From NCBI RefSeq assembly GCF_020283565.1, contig NC_060060.1:28334001-28398000 (forward strand): DNA of 64,000 bases, in the 5' to 3' direction. Below are positions 47,650-59,649 of this stretch, in pieces (positions within the stretch are counted from its first letter, which is position 1; every line of letters starts with the position of its first letter). The position numbers and the translations under genes are program-made. The stretch comes from Trifolium pratense. Taxonomy: Eukaryota > Streptophyta > Magnoliopsida > Fabales > Fabaceae. The notes under the pieces are model-generated. The model was given only the letters and a program-made list of their open reading frames with translations, did no database searches and was not told the DNA's origin.

Positions 47650-50600
47650 ATGGATCACTCTGAAATCTTCAATTTTGCTCGGAATTTCGCAGTTATGGTC
47701 AGAGTTCGTGGTCCTGTAAGTCTCTCTTCCTCTCTTTACAACCCCATTAATGCATAATCATGATCACTCACCTTTCAATTTCCTTTTTCAGGACCCAAAA
47801 GGGATGAAGATGAGAACACACGCTTTTCATCATTACCGGTTCATATACTTACTCATTTATCGAATAAATTTCATTTTTTTTCAATCAAAGTTTCGTTTTT
47901 TTGCATTTATGGTTATGTGAGTTTTGTTTTCTTTTTCTGGGTATGTGTAGTTCTGGTGAAACAACTCTTTCAGCTTCTGGGTTTCTTGTTCCTGATACCC
48001 TTTTTGATACTCAAGTAGCTAAGCGTATATATGGTGATAATTTTGAGGATAGGGTATTGGTTGTGACTGTTGCTTCTGTTGTTGAGCCTTTTCTATCTCC
48101 TCAACACAGAGAGAGTATTCCTCAGGTTGGTGTTAATGGATTCAGTTATAGATAAAATATGCTAAGTTTAGTTGATTTCATGTTTATATTAGGGATGGCA
48201 AAAAAATCCAAACCCGAGAGATCCACCCGAACCCAAACCCAAGTCAACGGGCGAAACCCGATTTGACTGGGTTTGGGTTTGGGTTCGGGTGACACCCGAT
48301 AATATGGGTGTGGGTTTGGTATCAGTCAAACCCACACCCGAAACCCATACACCCACCCGAAATATTTTATAATTACCTAATTACCCCCATAGTCTCCCTC
48401 AATTTCCTTGGAAGACCTTAAATTTTAGTTGTAATTTAATTTCTTGAAAGTCTATGTTTGAATTTTCTTGGAAGACCTTAATTTTAGTTGTAATTTAATT
48501 CAAAGTCTATGTTGAAATTTAATTTCTTAAATTTTCAAATTATTTTCAAATGTGTTGCGGGTTTGGGTGGAAAAAACCCGAACCCAATGGGTGTGGGCGT
48601 GGGTGTTGTTTTGCCACCCGAACAGCCTTTGGGTTTGAGTTTGGGTTTGGGTGATGATTTCGGGTGTGGGTTTGGTAAGTGTCAAACCCGCACCCATGGG
48701 CGCCCGTTGCCATCCCTAGTTTATATTTAGAGTCTTGCTAACAAGTGCCCTAAGCACACAAGTTAAGGAATCAAAAATAGAAGTTTTAGGTTGAAAAAAA
48801 ATCACTTTTTTAGTTAAGGAATCAAAAATAGAAGTTTTAGGTTGAAAAAAAAATCACTTTTTTAAACTGTTAAGAGTCCCACATCGGTTTTGTAGGGTCG
48901 AGTTAGATCCAATTCTAAGATGGTATCAGAGCCTTTTGAGGAATTGACTACACAAGTTCCAAGACAAAATTACTATATGTAATTTCTTAACTGTGCCCTT
49001 AAGAAACTTGTTAGCATTATCCTTATATTTATTTTGATTAATTTGTGTTTTATGATTTTCAGGGTAGGCCTGACTTGATTTCTGGCGTTCGGATTGATAT
49101 TATGACTGAGAAAACCAACGAAGGATCTGATCAAGGCAACCCTTGTTTGCTTGAGGGGAAGCTTTTGTCATTAGTAGGCTTTTTGAATTTCCTTATGTAG
49201 TTTCTTACTATGTGATTTTCTTAAAAATTGATAATGTGGTGCTCCTTATAGTTTATAATTTTAATTGACTGATTTAGTTTTATAATGCGGTCGTCCATTT
49301 GAATTGCATGTGTTTAGTTAGTGAGACTCGTTAATGTAAATGACTAGCTTAGTCTGTTGTCATTTAATAGTTTCTGGATTTGTATATGGATATTATTCAT
49401 GATTTCTGGAGTGTTTGGATTTCATTTTCTTAGAAAGATAACAATATATTTTCATTCCATCGGGTCATAAGAATTAAGTATTTCATGAATAGTCGTTGTG
49501 TACAGCTCATATAATTACATCTGTGGTTAAATTTGATTGTTTGTTATCCACAATTTGTAATCATTTATTTTCACACAGGTTGACATTCCTGCTTCAGCCC
49601 ATTGTGTCCAGTCACTTGTTGAAGCATCTCTAGGCTTGTCAGAGCATGAATGGGAGGTTGGTTGGTCTTTGGCATCTCACAATAACGATTCTCAATCCTC
49701 CAAAGATAATTTTCAAACTCAGGTTATCCCTCTTTGTTATTCATAAGCGTGTTTTATTTTTTCGCCATTAATTAGTTTACTTTATGAATTTATACGTGGA
49801 GTGATATCCCTATTCAACAAAAACACTGGAAGCATGATCCTCGTACCGTAAGAAAAGTGCACTTATAAAGTTGATGGTATGACTTATGTGCAACTTTGTA
49901 TTTTATTTGGCCAAGTCTAAGTGAATTAGTTAATTTCTGAAATTAGATTATAGCATGCATACAATTTTGCTTTAGGAAGAAAACACTCAATTTAAACAAC
50001 CGCAAAGTTTTGTTTGTTGGTTATGATATGATAATGATATCAAAGAATGTTAATCCTTCCATAACTTTAGTGGAATAATTTGCAAAATGTTTTGTTAACA
50101 GATGAAAATGAGAAAAAATAGCCCAGGTGTAAGGCGTGTACTTTTGAACTCAATTACAGCTCGGGCCCTAGCTTGTTGTAGTTCTTGCCTATCTGCATTT
50201 GTTTCTCTTTATTTTTCTCCTTCATATGAAGTGCTTAATGAATTTAATATTACTTTCCATATGGATTATTATGAACGAAAGGGTTAGGAAGTTATGCCAT
50301 GATAATTATGTTTAACAGACATAATGTTTTTTTTGCTGAATATTAAGTTAAACCGATCATGTAGTTTCTGTATCAGATCCAAATCCAGGATTTACCATTG
50401 TTAGAAAAGAAACTTGTATTGAAATGTTAATGTCTAGGTTCTAAAAGGTGGATGAAGGTATCCTTTTTTTTGGATAAATTTATCTTGATTCTTAGAGAGA
50501 TTGGAATAATGAATGACCAGTATGCTATATTCATGAATGAAAGACATGTAATTTAATATAAAGAGGAGGACTTGTGAAGAGTTGAAGCATCTCCAAATGA

Positions 50601-53600
50601 GTGGGTGATCAATTGCAGTGAGACAATTGTATTTATCATTTCTTGTAACTCGAATGTGGTACTTGGGTTTGTAGGGTGATACATATGTTGAGTGAGTTAC
50701 GGTGATGTAGTCTTATTTGAGATATAAATAGTTGAATACATTTTATTGAGGCGTTTCTGTGAATGTAGGCAAGAGATGTTGTACCTTCAACCACCCAATT
50801 TTCTGTGTTCTCTTTGCGTTGTGCTCATGTGTGATCTATCAAAGATCCTTAGGTATGAGGGTTAATTCTTGGAGTGTGAAGGTCAACATAGTATCATAGC
50901 CTCTATCATCTAGCAGTCTAGAGTTTAATCATTCCTGCCCTATCTTCCAATTAAAAGTTTGATTAAAAACACAAGTTAAATTGATTCACACTTCATCTAA
51001 AATTTTTGTTAATTTGTAAATGGATTCACACTTCATCTAAAAATTTGTGTTCTTAACACTTCCGGTCCTTTGCTTATATTAAAGTTTCGTTATTATTCTA
51101 CCTTTTGATATTTGGAAATATCGTCCCCATAATCTGATGCATAAAAGCAAACTCATTATTTCGGATGGACTATGGAGAATGATAAATCATCTTCGAAATG
51201 TCAGGGGAGGTTGGCAGTCGGTGGATCTGGAAGTGCAAGTATTATGTGCAAATCACTAACTAGAATGGCCATTCTTAGCGTTTCTTTATCTTTCAAGGTA
51301 TTTTTCTGCATTTATTAATCTTATTTTTCTCATGCAAACAATAATAACATAATGATTGCACGTGGAATTATTTTTCTACTGGTGTTCTTTCTTTTTTAGT
51401 CTATCTAGACTCATGAGAATAACAAGTTGATGCTTGTAACATAGGATATGCTGAACTATAAAAAATCTTCCATAAATAAAAGGGGTGACTTTCTTCTGGC
51501 AGTTGGCTCTCCATTTGGAGTCCTCTCACCAACACATTTCTTTAACAGGTATTATTTTCTTGTCTAGCTAAAAGAAAATAAAATAATATAGATTAACCTG
51601 ATCTGGTAGTTACTTACCAAATGGTATCTTCTAATGGTAAATTTTCTTAGTCACCTTGATGTAACACGTTTGTTGTTATTATATGTCAAAAAGTTTTGGC
51701 AAGCTGTTGGGATCACTCAGTCATTTGATTTGGTTGCTTGCTTGCTTGCTTGAATCAGTTTATCTGTTGGTTGTATCGCAAATTGTTATCCTCCTAATTC
51801 ATCTGACGGATCATTGCTGATGGCGGACATACGCAGTCTTCCTGGTGTGAGCTGTTTCTCTGTTGCATAAATAATTCGTCATTTATGCAATTGGTTGTTG
51901 CTCGATTTTGACACTTTTATCTGCCAGGAATGGAAGGCAGTCCAGTTTTCAATGAGCACGCATGTCTTACTGGTGTCCTGACCAGACCATTGAGGCAAAA
52001 GACAAGTGGAGCGGAAATTCAGGTAGTCCCTTGAATGTGTTCTCCTCTTGGGCCTGTTTGGATTCACTTATTTAAGCTTTTCTACTGACATTAGCATCTG
52101 TGGAACTATTTGATTGAGAGGGCTTATCGAAACAACTTATGACATGTCATAAGCTCTCCAGGATAGCTTATGAAATCAATTGTTGCTATTTTATCTTTTG
52201 TAAAAGAAATAGCAACTTATCCTATAAGCACTTAATTAAGCTGTTGATCCAAATAGTGCCTATATTATATAAACCTTCTCAAATTTAACTCATCATGCAA
52301 GACTGTAGTCTTTGGTAACAGCTGGTGATTCCGTGGGAAGCTATTGTGAATGCTGCTAGCGGATTGCTGCAGATGTGGCCTCAGAACACAGTAGAAGGGT
52401 TATGTTATCAGGAGGGAAACTCTAATGCTCTAGGAAAGGAAACTTTTATCGACTGTGAAAAATCAGAACCTCATGTACCCTCTAGTAATAGACACAAGCA
52501 TTTAAATTTTGGTAGTTCTTCCCCATTACCAATTGAGAAAGCAATGTCTTCTGTTTGTCTTGTTACTATTGGTGATGGAGTTTGGGCATCTGGCATTTTA
52601 TTAAACAGCCAAGGTCTCATACTCACAAACGCCCATCTGTTAGAACCTTGGAGATTTGGGAAAACACATATAAGCGACAGAAGATATGGAACCAATGCAG
52701 GGAAATTTTCTTCCGTGTTGGAAGGAACTACATCTCATGGCAATACGGTTGGAAACATTCAAATTAGTCAAAAGTTACCTTCAAAGATGACAAATCTTTA
52801 TCCTTTTGCTAATGATGAGAAGGGGAGATATAAATCGAATCCAACTTATGACATCCATAGAAATATACGTGTACGCCTTGATCATGTCGAGCCTTGGGTT
52901 TGGTGTGATGCTAAAGTAGTTTACATCTGTAAAGGACCATGGGACGTTGCGTTACTGCAGCTTGAACCAGTTCCAGATAATCTGTTGCCTATTGTAACAA
53001 ATTTTTCCAGGCCATTCACAGGATCAAAGGCATATGTTATTGGCCATGGATTATTTGGCCCTAAGTGCGGTATGTCTTGCCAACCTAATTAATTCCTTTT
53101 TTTTCTTGCTTAGGTGTCCTGTCATGACTGCAAGTGATATTTGTTCAAAATGATATATTCGATTCGATAATTTTTTGTGGCTATGCCATTTGTTAATATA
53201 TATGTTATATGCGATAATTTTTTGCTCGGTGATTGGTTAGGAATGTCATTGGTTATACCCAGTTTTATTTCGAAATGATTTAATTACTTTGCATTTTCTT
53301 TTTATTTCCGTAGTTTAACCTTGGCAGTCATCTATTTTCGTTAGAATTCTCCCCATCAGTCTGCTCCGGAGTGGTAGCGAAAGTGGTTGAAGCAAAGACT
53401 CCTCAATCTTATCACTCCATTCAATCTGAGCACATGCATTCCCATGGCCGTTTCCCAGCCATGCTTGAAACAACAGCCGCTGTTCATCCTGGTGCTAGTG
53501 GTGGGGCTGTGATCAATTCGGACGGTCAAATGATCGGCCTGGTTACAAGGTAATGGCACTAACCTTTTTTCTTTTTGGATGTAATTCTTTATCTTTGGCT

Positions 53601-54387
53601 TTTATTTAATGTCCTTTTTTCTTTTTGGATGTAATTCTTTATCTTTGGCTTTTATTTAATGTCTCTTCTGCAAGAGTCTCTCTTTTTTTTCGCCCCTACT
53701 CACTCACAGGTCAGCCTGCTCTGGTTGGTCCTATTGTGTTTCTGCTCAACATAAGCTGCGATTTTCATTTTCTTTAGTGATTGTTTCTGAATGTTTGTAG
53801 ATTGTGCTTAGACATTTAATGAGATAATGTTTTTGACACAGCAATGCAAGGCATGGTGGTGGATCGATAATACCCCATCTTAATTTTAGTGTTCCATCTG
53901 TAGCTTTGGCACCAATCTTCAAGTTCGCAAAAGGTGCGCTTTCTAGTTTTAGCATAAAAAAAGAACTCAACACTATAAATGAGAACTATTAGTAACATAT
54001 TTGAACTGAAAATTTTCGGAAAACCGGTTCTCACAATAGACAAAAATACAATTTTATTTTTTAGTTTACTTTGTTCCCATATGGTAGTTTACTATTATCA
54101 GTAATACCTTATCTCTCACTGCAGACATGCATGAATTATCACTTTTGAGGATTCTAGACGAACCTAACGAATACATTTCATCTGTATGGGCGTTAATGCG
54201 GCCATCATCTCCCGAGCTCAATCAAGCACCAGATCAATCGCAATCTGTTTTAGACAATAAAAGTAAAGAAGAGAAAGGTTCTCGGTTTGCTAAGTTTATT
54301 GCTGAAAGAAAGGATATTTTCAATGGCCCTTCTCCTATTGGAAAGAGTGGAGTGCTTTCTAAGGATGTTATTCCTAGTAAGTTATGA
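47650..54387 (+). CDS. DEG15: DEG15 peroxisomal/glyoxysomal processing protease
   Basis: Thirteen exons: 47650-47715, 47792-47838, 47951-48125, 49063-49173, 49579-49722, 51205-51297, 51445-51548, 51759-51844, 51928-52022, 52322-53069, 53345-53549, 53842-53933, 54125-54387; 742 aa. Every junction keeps frame (the exon 4 donor is GTAGGC). It is a trypsin-like serine protease of the Deg family that removes PTS2 presequences from matrix proteins after peroxisomal import. The catalytic triad is visible: H412 ([10 protein letters not shown]), D515 ([11 protein letters not shown]), S608 (HPGASGGAV). The C-terminus is SKL, a type 1 peroxisomal targeting signal. The N-terminal half ([32 protein letters not shown]) matches the degenerate first protease-like half of plant DEG15. 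Intron 3 holds an hAT element and a Copia fragment, intron 9 a MITE. Confidence 0.95.
48190..48718. mobile_element. hAT-type MITE full of GGGTTT motifs, in DEG15 intron 3
   Basis: Ends are TAGGGATGGCAA and its inverse TTGCCATCCCTA. A perfect 8-bp target duplication GTTTATAT lies at 48182-48189 and 48719-48726. The 529-bp body is packed with ACCCAAACCC/GGGTTTGGG. It includes four G3 runs in 21 bases at 48269-48289, a G-quadruplex-type pattern on the sense strand, and C-rich counterparts that would pair with it. Confidence 0.82.
48767..48945 (+). repeat. Copia LTR end with Met-tRNA primer site, in DEG15 intron 3
   Basis: AAGAGTCCCACATCGGTTTT leads to TTCTAAGATGGTATCAGAGCC, where TGGTATCAGAGC is the initiator-Met primer binding site of Ty1/copia elements. 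Only a fragment remains. Just before it the 50-bp unit AGGAATCAAAAATAGAAG.. is tandemly doubled. A weaker trace (ATAGTATCATAGCC) lies in intron 5 at about 50890. Confidence 0.6.
52051..52260. mobile_element. MITE in DEG15 intron 9
   Basis: The left end GGCCTGTTTGGATTCACTTA and the inverse of the right end (GGCACTATTTGGATCAACAG) form imperfect inverted repeats, followed inside by TTATTTAAGC / CTTAATTAAG. Confidence 0.6.
53563..53662. repeat. Tandem duplication in DEG15 intron 11
   Basis: About 50 bases (CTTTTTGGATGTAATTCTTT.. to ..TTTATTTAATGTC) are repeated directly head to tail with almost no change. Splice sites are unaffected. Confidence 0.85.
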
Positions 54388-54748
54388 TGCCTGATGAAAA
54401 TCATTGAAGTTTTCTTGTTCTGGATGAAAAATCATTATTGCCAGAAATTAATGGCGTGTGTATTTCCTTGTAATCTATGCATTTTGCATTGGGAGATTCT
54501 GTGCTAGATTATTAGTGGAAAGAAAATCCATGAAATACATTTTTATAAATCTCTAAATGATTATATTTGTACCTTCCTAAACCTAAAAGCTGATTTTGCA
54601 CAAGCAATTTTTTTGTTTGTTTAACTTAATCACATTTTTAGTTTCGTACTCGTAGTTTGGCAAATGAGTGATTTTGTTGGAATCAATTTTATGTATTTGG
54701 AGTCACTTTTGGCCCTCCCTACCATGAAACCATACACACACATAGTAG

Positions 54749-54885
54749 CTGTTTGGTTTGGCGGTGGGAGCGCCAATATCACGTCCCAATAACCAATTGC
54801 TGTGATTTTTAAGAAGCTCCAAATATAATCTTCAGTCAAACGCGCTAGGCAATGATGCACCGCGAAAACAAACCAACCATTAACC
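54749..54885. mobile_element. Short MITE downstream of DEG15
   Basis: The left end GCTGTTTGGTTTGGCGGTG and the inverse of the right end GGTTGGTTTGTTTTCGCGGTG are imperfect inverted repeats; flanking TAG/TAA hints at a 3-bp PIF/Harbinger-type target. Confidence 0.4.
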
Positions 54886-55517
54886 TTGTTTGAAAACATT
54901 GTGCCATCTTGCTGAACGCACATTCACCGACCTCTTTAATACGTAACGGCGGTGCGAAATTGAGTTATTAATTTTTGCATTCTATATTACTTATATTTAT
55001 GTTTTGTTTTTTTGAAAGAGATACTGCTTATATGTTAATTCATCTTAGGAATTAAGCATGGGTTGAGGTTTGTGTCTAATGTCTTTCAAGTGTAGTATTA
55101 TGAACTTTATTATGATCAGTGCTCATCCAATTTTTATGCATAGTCTGCTGAATTTTTTTGTTGTAGATAATACAGCATCAAAACTCAAGTATGGTTACAT
55201 CAATGTCATTATTTTGATTTTTGATTAAAACTGAATAAAGAGAAGGATGCTTTTAATATATGACAAATTTTTTAAATTTTTAGGTGGGGTTGTTAATCTT
55301 TTCATAGGGAAAGATTATATCCCCACAAGCACAGAATGAACTTTTTCTAAAGTCTAGCCTTATCCACAAAAATTAAGTTTTAATTTGTGTATATATGATA
55401 TGATTTAATTTGTGTATATATATAAGATATGACAGCATCTATGGTTGAGAAGTGTCGTGATTTATGATAGACTAAAACTTGAAAATGGTTTGGAACTAAC
55501 TAACATCAATTGATGTT

Positions 55518-55653
55518 TTTTTTTTGTCAAGTAGTTTAGTGGCTAGAAAATTCATCTTAAATGTGAATAAGTGGAGTGTTCTGGGTTCGAACCCAGGCTC
55601 TGTACATATATGTGCAATGTCCCTACCAACTGAGCTAAGCTCACATAAACTCT
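55518..55653 (-). repeat. tRNA-derived SINE with intact A and B boxes
   Basis: On the minus strand it begins GTGAGCTTAGCTCAGTTGGT (tRNA-like A box), has GGGTTCGAACCC (a perfect B box) and ends CTACTTGACAAAAAAAAA. The 9-bp repeats ATTGATGTT at 55509-55517 and 55654-55662 flank it. It is the best-preserved copy of the family seen at 11843 and 19702. Confidence 0.8.
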
Positions 55654-55732
55654 ATTGATGTTGTTCTATTACCAAATTTTCTTTATGTTCATTGTAAATA
55701 GTAAGCTTATAGCATAGTATTACTTTTCTTCA

Positions 55733-55763
55733 CTAGAACTTTGACCCATGCGGTGCATGGGTC
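55733..55763 (-). mobile_element. Helitron-type 3' terminus
   Basis: On the minus strand GACCCATGCACCGCATGGGTC folds into a perfect hairpin, then AAAGTT, CTAG and a host T. The pattern matches the end at 32120. Confidence 0.4.
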
Positions 55764-57046
55764 TAATTAGTCGTAACATGTAACAATAAAAAATAAAATA
55801 CAAAAATTCTAAGAGCATTTTCAATAAGAGTAGTATAGGGAATTTCATGGACTAATTATTTTATATTTGTTTATGTGGTTATTTTATATTTTATATATTT
55901 TTTTAAATAATTTTGGAACCACATCGTTTTGATTACTTATTAAAAAAAAATTGCTGATAACTAAAGGTTAAAATATTGATGATAATTAAAAAATTAAAGA
56001 CACAATCAAAAACATAAACTTAAGTAGACATCCATAAATAAATAATGAATGTGATTAGTGACATGACTATGGTTATGTTTGGTTGTATTGCAAAAGAAAA
56101 TTGATTTAGCAGAATTGAGTTTGACAATAACTTTCCAAATTACACGTGATAATAACTTTCCAAATCTCACATGATAATTATTCTCTAAATTTATGATCCG
56201 GTAGAAAAAAAATCATTGATCAGGAAAGACATAAAAATATTTCGTGATAAATAATATAGTTAACAATAATTTTGATATGATATACTTTTAAAATTGATGG
56301 TGCTTATCAATTATTGCACATAATTTTAATCACAATTGGTATACTTGCCATAGTGGTTGGAAATATTGTCATGTATTGAAGGGTTGTGGGTTCGAATCTT
56401 AGTTAAGACAAAGTTGTATTATTTTTTAATAAAAATTGCAAGATAAAATGGAGGGAAAACAGAGAAAACAAATTAGGGTTTAGAGTTTGCTTATGTATAC
56501 AAGCTTATAATATAAAAGATAAAGTGACTCAATTTGTGTTGACTTGTCAAAAAAACAAGAAAAACAATTTTATTTTGTTTTTTATTGTCGAGTCAACATC
56601 AATTAGGTCTACATTTCAAATGAAAAGACACGTAGGAATCTAAACTTTCACTTAAAAATGATGACATCGGTCGTTGTCGAAGTTTGAAACAATTTTTAAA
56701 TATCGATCAACTGTAGACTATCTTTTAAATATTTTTAAACGATTTTTTATTTTAAAATTAATTTTTAGACTCAAATTTATCGTTCAAATTCACTTTTATA
56801 TAATTATATTCAAACACAAATCATTTTATCTTTAACTCATTTTTAGCTATAATCCATTAATTCAAAATTAATTTTTTTTAAGCCAAAACTATTGGCAATT
56901 TCCATAAGGTAAACTTCATAATTTTTTTTCCCCCTCTATATATCAAAATAAATGAAACTAACAAAAGCTTAAATAGACTTAACTCATAAACCACGTTAGG
57001 ACTGAGTCTATCAGAACCATCTCCGATGGTGGTAATTACTTTCTGG

Positions 57047-57215
57047 TTCATGCTAACCGGTGCCTTCGGAGTACTGGTTAAAGAAAAAAAAGTTTTAAAT
57101 AGAAAATAATATTTTTTTAAACTTTTGAGGAGTTGATCGCAAATATTTCAATGTCAAATTATTATTTTTGTTTTCTTAACCAGTGTCCTGGGGGCACTGT
57201 TTAACATTTTCCTTA
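57047..57215. mobile_element. Short MITE, ACCGGTGCC family
   Basis: The ends CTAACCGGTGCCTTCGGAG and CAGTGTCCTGGGGGCACTG(T)TTAA, with an AT-rich middle, are related to the copy at 1863-2012, with the middle in inverse orientation. Confidence 0.45.
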
Positions 57216-57466
57216 TTTTTTAAGTATTAGTACCTAAATAGATACCACCATTGAAGCAAAACTCAAATGAGTGCCTATTGGTATTGGTTTTATAATAAGT
57301 TGTACCTATATAATTTTTGTCGAATCTATTTATAATGATGTAGAGTTATTGGAAAGATGTATTATTAGTGAGATCCATTTTTTTTTGGAAACAAATTAGT
57401 GAGATCCATTTAAAACTTTTTAATAGGTGTCGAGTTGGAGGAATTGAGTGTTTATTAGATATTAGG

Positions 57467-58190
57467 GTTCGACTAACATGTGCCCTAATGACACATTTTA
57501 AGGTGTAATTATTGAACTAGTATCCCACTTAATGTGTTTCAAATATAGTAATAATCAAGTTTATTAATTAAAAGATATCATCCACAATATTTATTAATGA
57601 TTTAAATCAATTACAAAGGCAAATTGTGATACTTGCCAACCATGATTACACGCGCCTGATTTGTTAACAATCACCGATCTGGATATCCTTTTGTCAAAAA
57701 AAAAAGAAGCATAATATGGCCAAAAATTAATCATTCAAGTATTTTTTGGATTTAATTAATCATTTAAGTTTTTTTTTGTTTCGGTGAATAAGACTAAATA
57801 TTATAGTATTATGTTGTGATGACAACTATTGTTAGTGCTATTTTGGATTTTGAATTGCTAGTATGTTTTGGAATTTTATAATACTTATAATTTAACTCTT
57901 TTAAGTAAAAAAAAATTAATTTTTTGTTTTCAACTTAAAAAAAAGATTTGACAAAAAAAAGTTGCTTTTGTACCAAAATAATTTAGCTGCGCATGTAATC
58001 ATATGATGATGGTTGACAAGTATCACAATTTGCCTTTGTAATTGATTTAAATAATTAATAAATACTTTGAACCATATCTTTTAATTAATAAACTTGATTA
58101 TTACTATTTTTTGAAACACATTAAATGAGATACTAGTTTAATAATTGCATCTTAAAATGTGTCCTTATGGCATAGGTTAGTATTTGCCTA
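57467..58190. mobile_element. Foldback DNA element with roughly 200-bp inverted arms
   Basis: The left arm (about 57467-57660) includes TGACACATTTTAAG, GAACTAGTATCCCA, TTGTGATACTTGCCAACCAT. The right arm (about 57985-58190) is its inverse with scattered changes. The arms flank about 320 bp of AT-rich DNA. It is probably a non-autonomous Mutator-like or hAT element; no clean target duplication was found. Confidence 0.6.
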
Positions 58191-58452
58191 AATATTATTA
58201 TTAAAAATTATAAATAAGTAATATATACACGTGAGATTCAATTAAATACTAAAAAAATTGAATAACTCCTTTGTAAATTCACTTATTATTACTGTATCAT
58301 GCAATTGCATCTAATGGAAAAAGAAAGTTACCTGAACTTTTGGCCATAAATACCAAGGCTTAATGAGACTGACAATGACATTACATTTTCACTTTCCACC
58401 TTATGTGGGGCACATTGGCATTTACATCCTAGTTTTACCTTTGACTAGAGCT

Positions 58453-58541
<89 letters not shown>
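58453..58541. repeat. (CT)n(TA)n compound microsatellite
   Basis: About 16 bases of CT run directly into about 73 bases of TA. Confidence 0.95.
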
Positions 58542-58544
<3 letters not shown>

Positions 58545-59538
58545 CATGTTTATAGTGTTTTAAACACTCATCACATCTTTGTTTTTGATATTATTGAGAA
58601 TGTGAATCCACTTGTTTTAAAAAATAATAATTACTCCTCCACTAGTTTTATAATTTTATTCTTCCTATTTTCTTTATTTTTTTTTTTGACAAAATTCTTC
58701 CTATTGTTAAAGCTGAGAGTATAATTCAGCACTTCAGCCATCAGCCATGAATATGAAAGATACCAACGTTTCATATGCGAATTATTGCCCAAGTGAATAT
58801 GGGCCACATATTAATCCAATTTTCCTTTTAAACAAAGTGAAAGTCAATAAAAAAAAAGAAGAGATCAATATGTTCAAAATTGAAATTGTAGTTATGAATG
58901 CATTATTATTGATTTCTTGATTGATTAAGAAATAACATGCTTAGCTTAGCTTTACTATCAACGAAGCTACATCATGAATCATCAAAGATAAATTATAGGA
59001 AATAAAATGAATTTAGAAGAAAAAATGAAATTGATCAGTAATTTTTCATTGCTAAATTTAACGGAGAATTTTATATTCTTTGTCGTTGATTTAATATTTT
59101 TAGTAGTTAGAGTGATTCTTGATAAAAAAAAAAGGTTGACTTGATGATGATGTAAAAATGTTACTCCCTCCTTAAAGATTCTTTAAAAACTTTGCTTTAA
59201 TTTGTTGTTTAATATAAAACAATTTTTAAAATTCAACACACATTATGAATTTTTTTATTTTTAATTTAAAGTACTATCCATAATTTTTGTTGAAATTTCT
59301 TGTGATAACAAGAGACCGAGTTAGTAACTTGGAATGGCACATCATTAATGGACAAAAAGTACAAGTTGGAGAGAAATCCATGATAAAAAAAATGGAACAA
59401 TAAGAACAAGAAAGAAACACAAATACACTTACAAAGGCATGAACTCAAGCAAGATTTTTTTTTATTTATAATTTCAGGTAAAACAATTCTGGTAGATAAC
59501 TCCGAGAAGTAAACATAGCATAACAAAATAGAGGTTGA

Positions 59539-59558
59539 TGACAGAAGAGAGAGAGCTT
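59539..59558 (-). promoter_or_regulatory. miR156 target site in the SPL 3' UTR
   Basis: The + strand reads TGACAGAAGAGAGAGAGCTT, which differs from the miR156 sequence I know only at its usual position-14 mismatch and the last two bases. The transcript (minus strand) therefore carries a near-perfect miR156 complement about 90 bases after the stop, as in Arabidopsis SPL3/4/5. Confidence 0.85.
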
Positions 59559-59649
59559 CCACAAATATCACCGATTTAAATACGTAGGATTCTTGATTTA
59601 TTTCAACTATATATATATATATATATATATGCTGCTCAACATCTACTCA

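Larger units (their letters stand above)
54388..59538. other. Intergenic stretch between DEG15 and SPL, no gene seen
   Basis: Repeats only: a MITE with GCTGTTTGGTTTGG ends (about 54749-54885), a SINE (55518-55653), a Helitron-type end (55733-55763), a decayed SINE-like copy (about 56340-56430), an ACCGGTGCC MITE (about 57047-57215), a foldback element (about 57467-58190) and a CT/TA microsatellite (58453-58541). Confidence 0.5.

Noticed and set aside
50102..50287. Alternative DEG15 exon starting after AACAG at 50100
   Set aside because: The peptide does not resemble DEG15, while the exon at 51205-51297 matches the family and joins in frame.
58363..58563. Frame with a long (IY)n tail
   Set aside because: It is the translated TA microsatellite.
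59266..59571. 101-codon frame on the minus strand downstream of SPL
   Set aside because: It overlaps the miR156 site and the likely 3' UTR; composition is low-complexity Ser/Phe/Leu.
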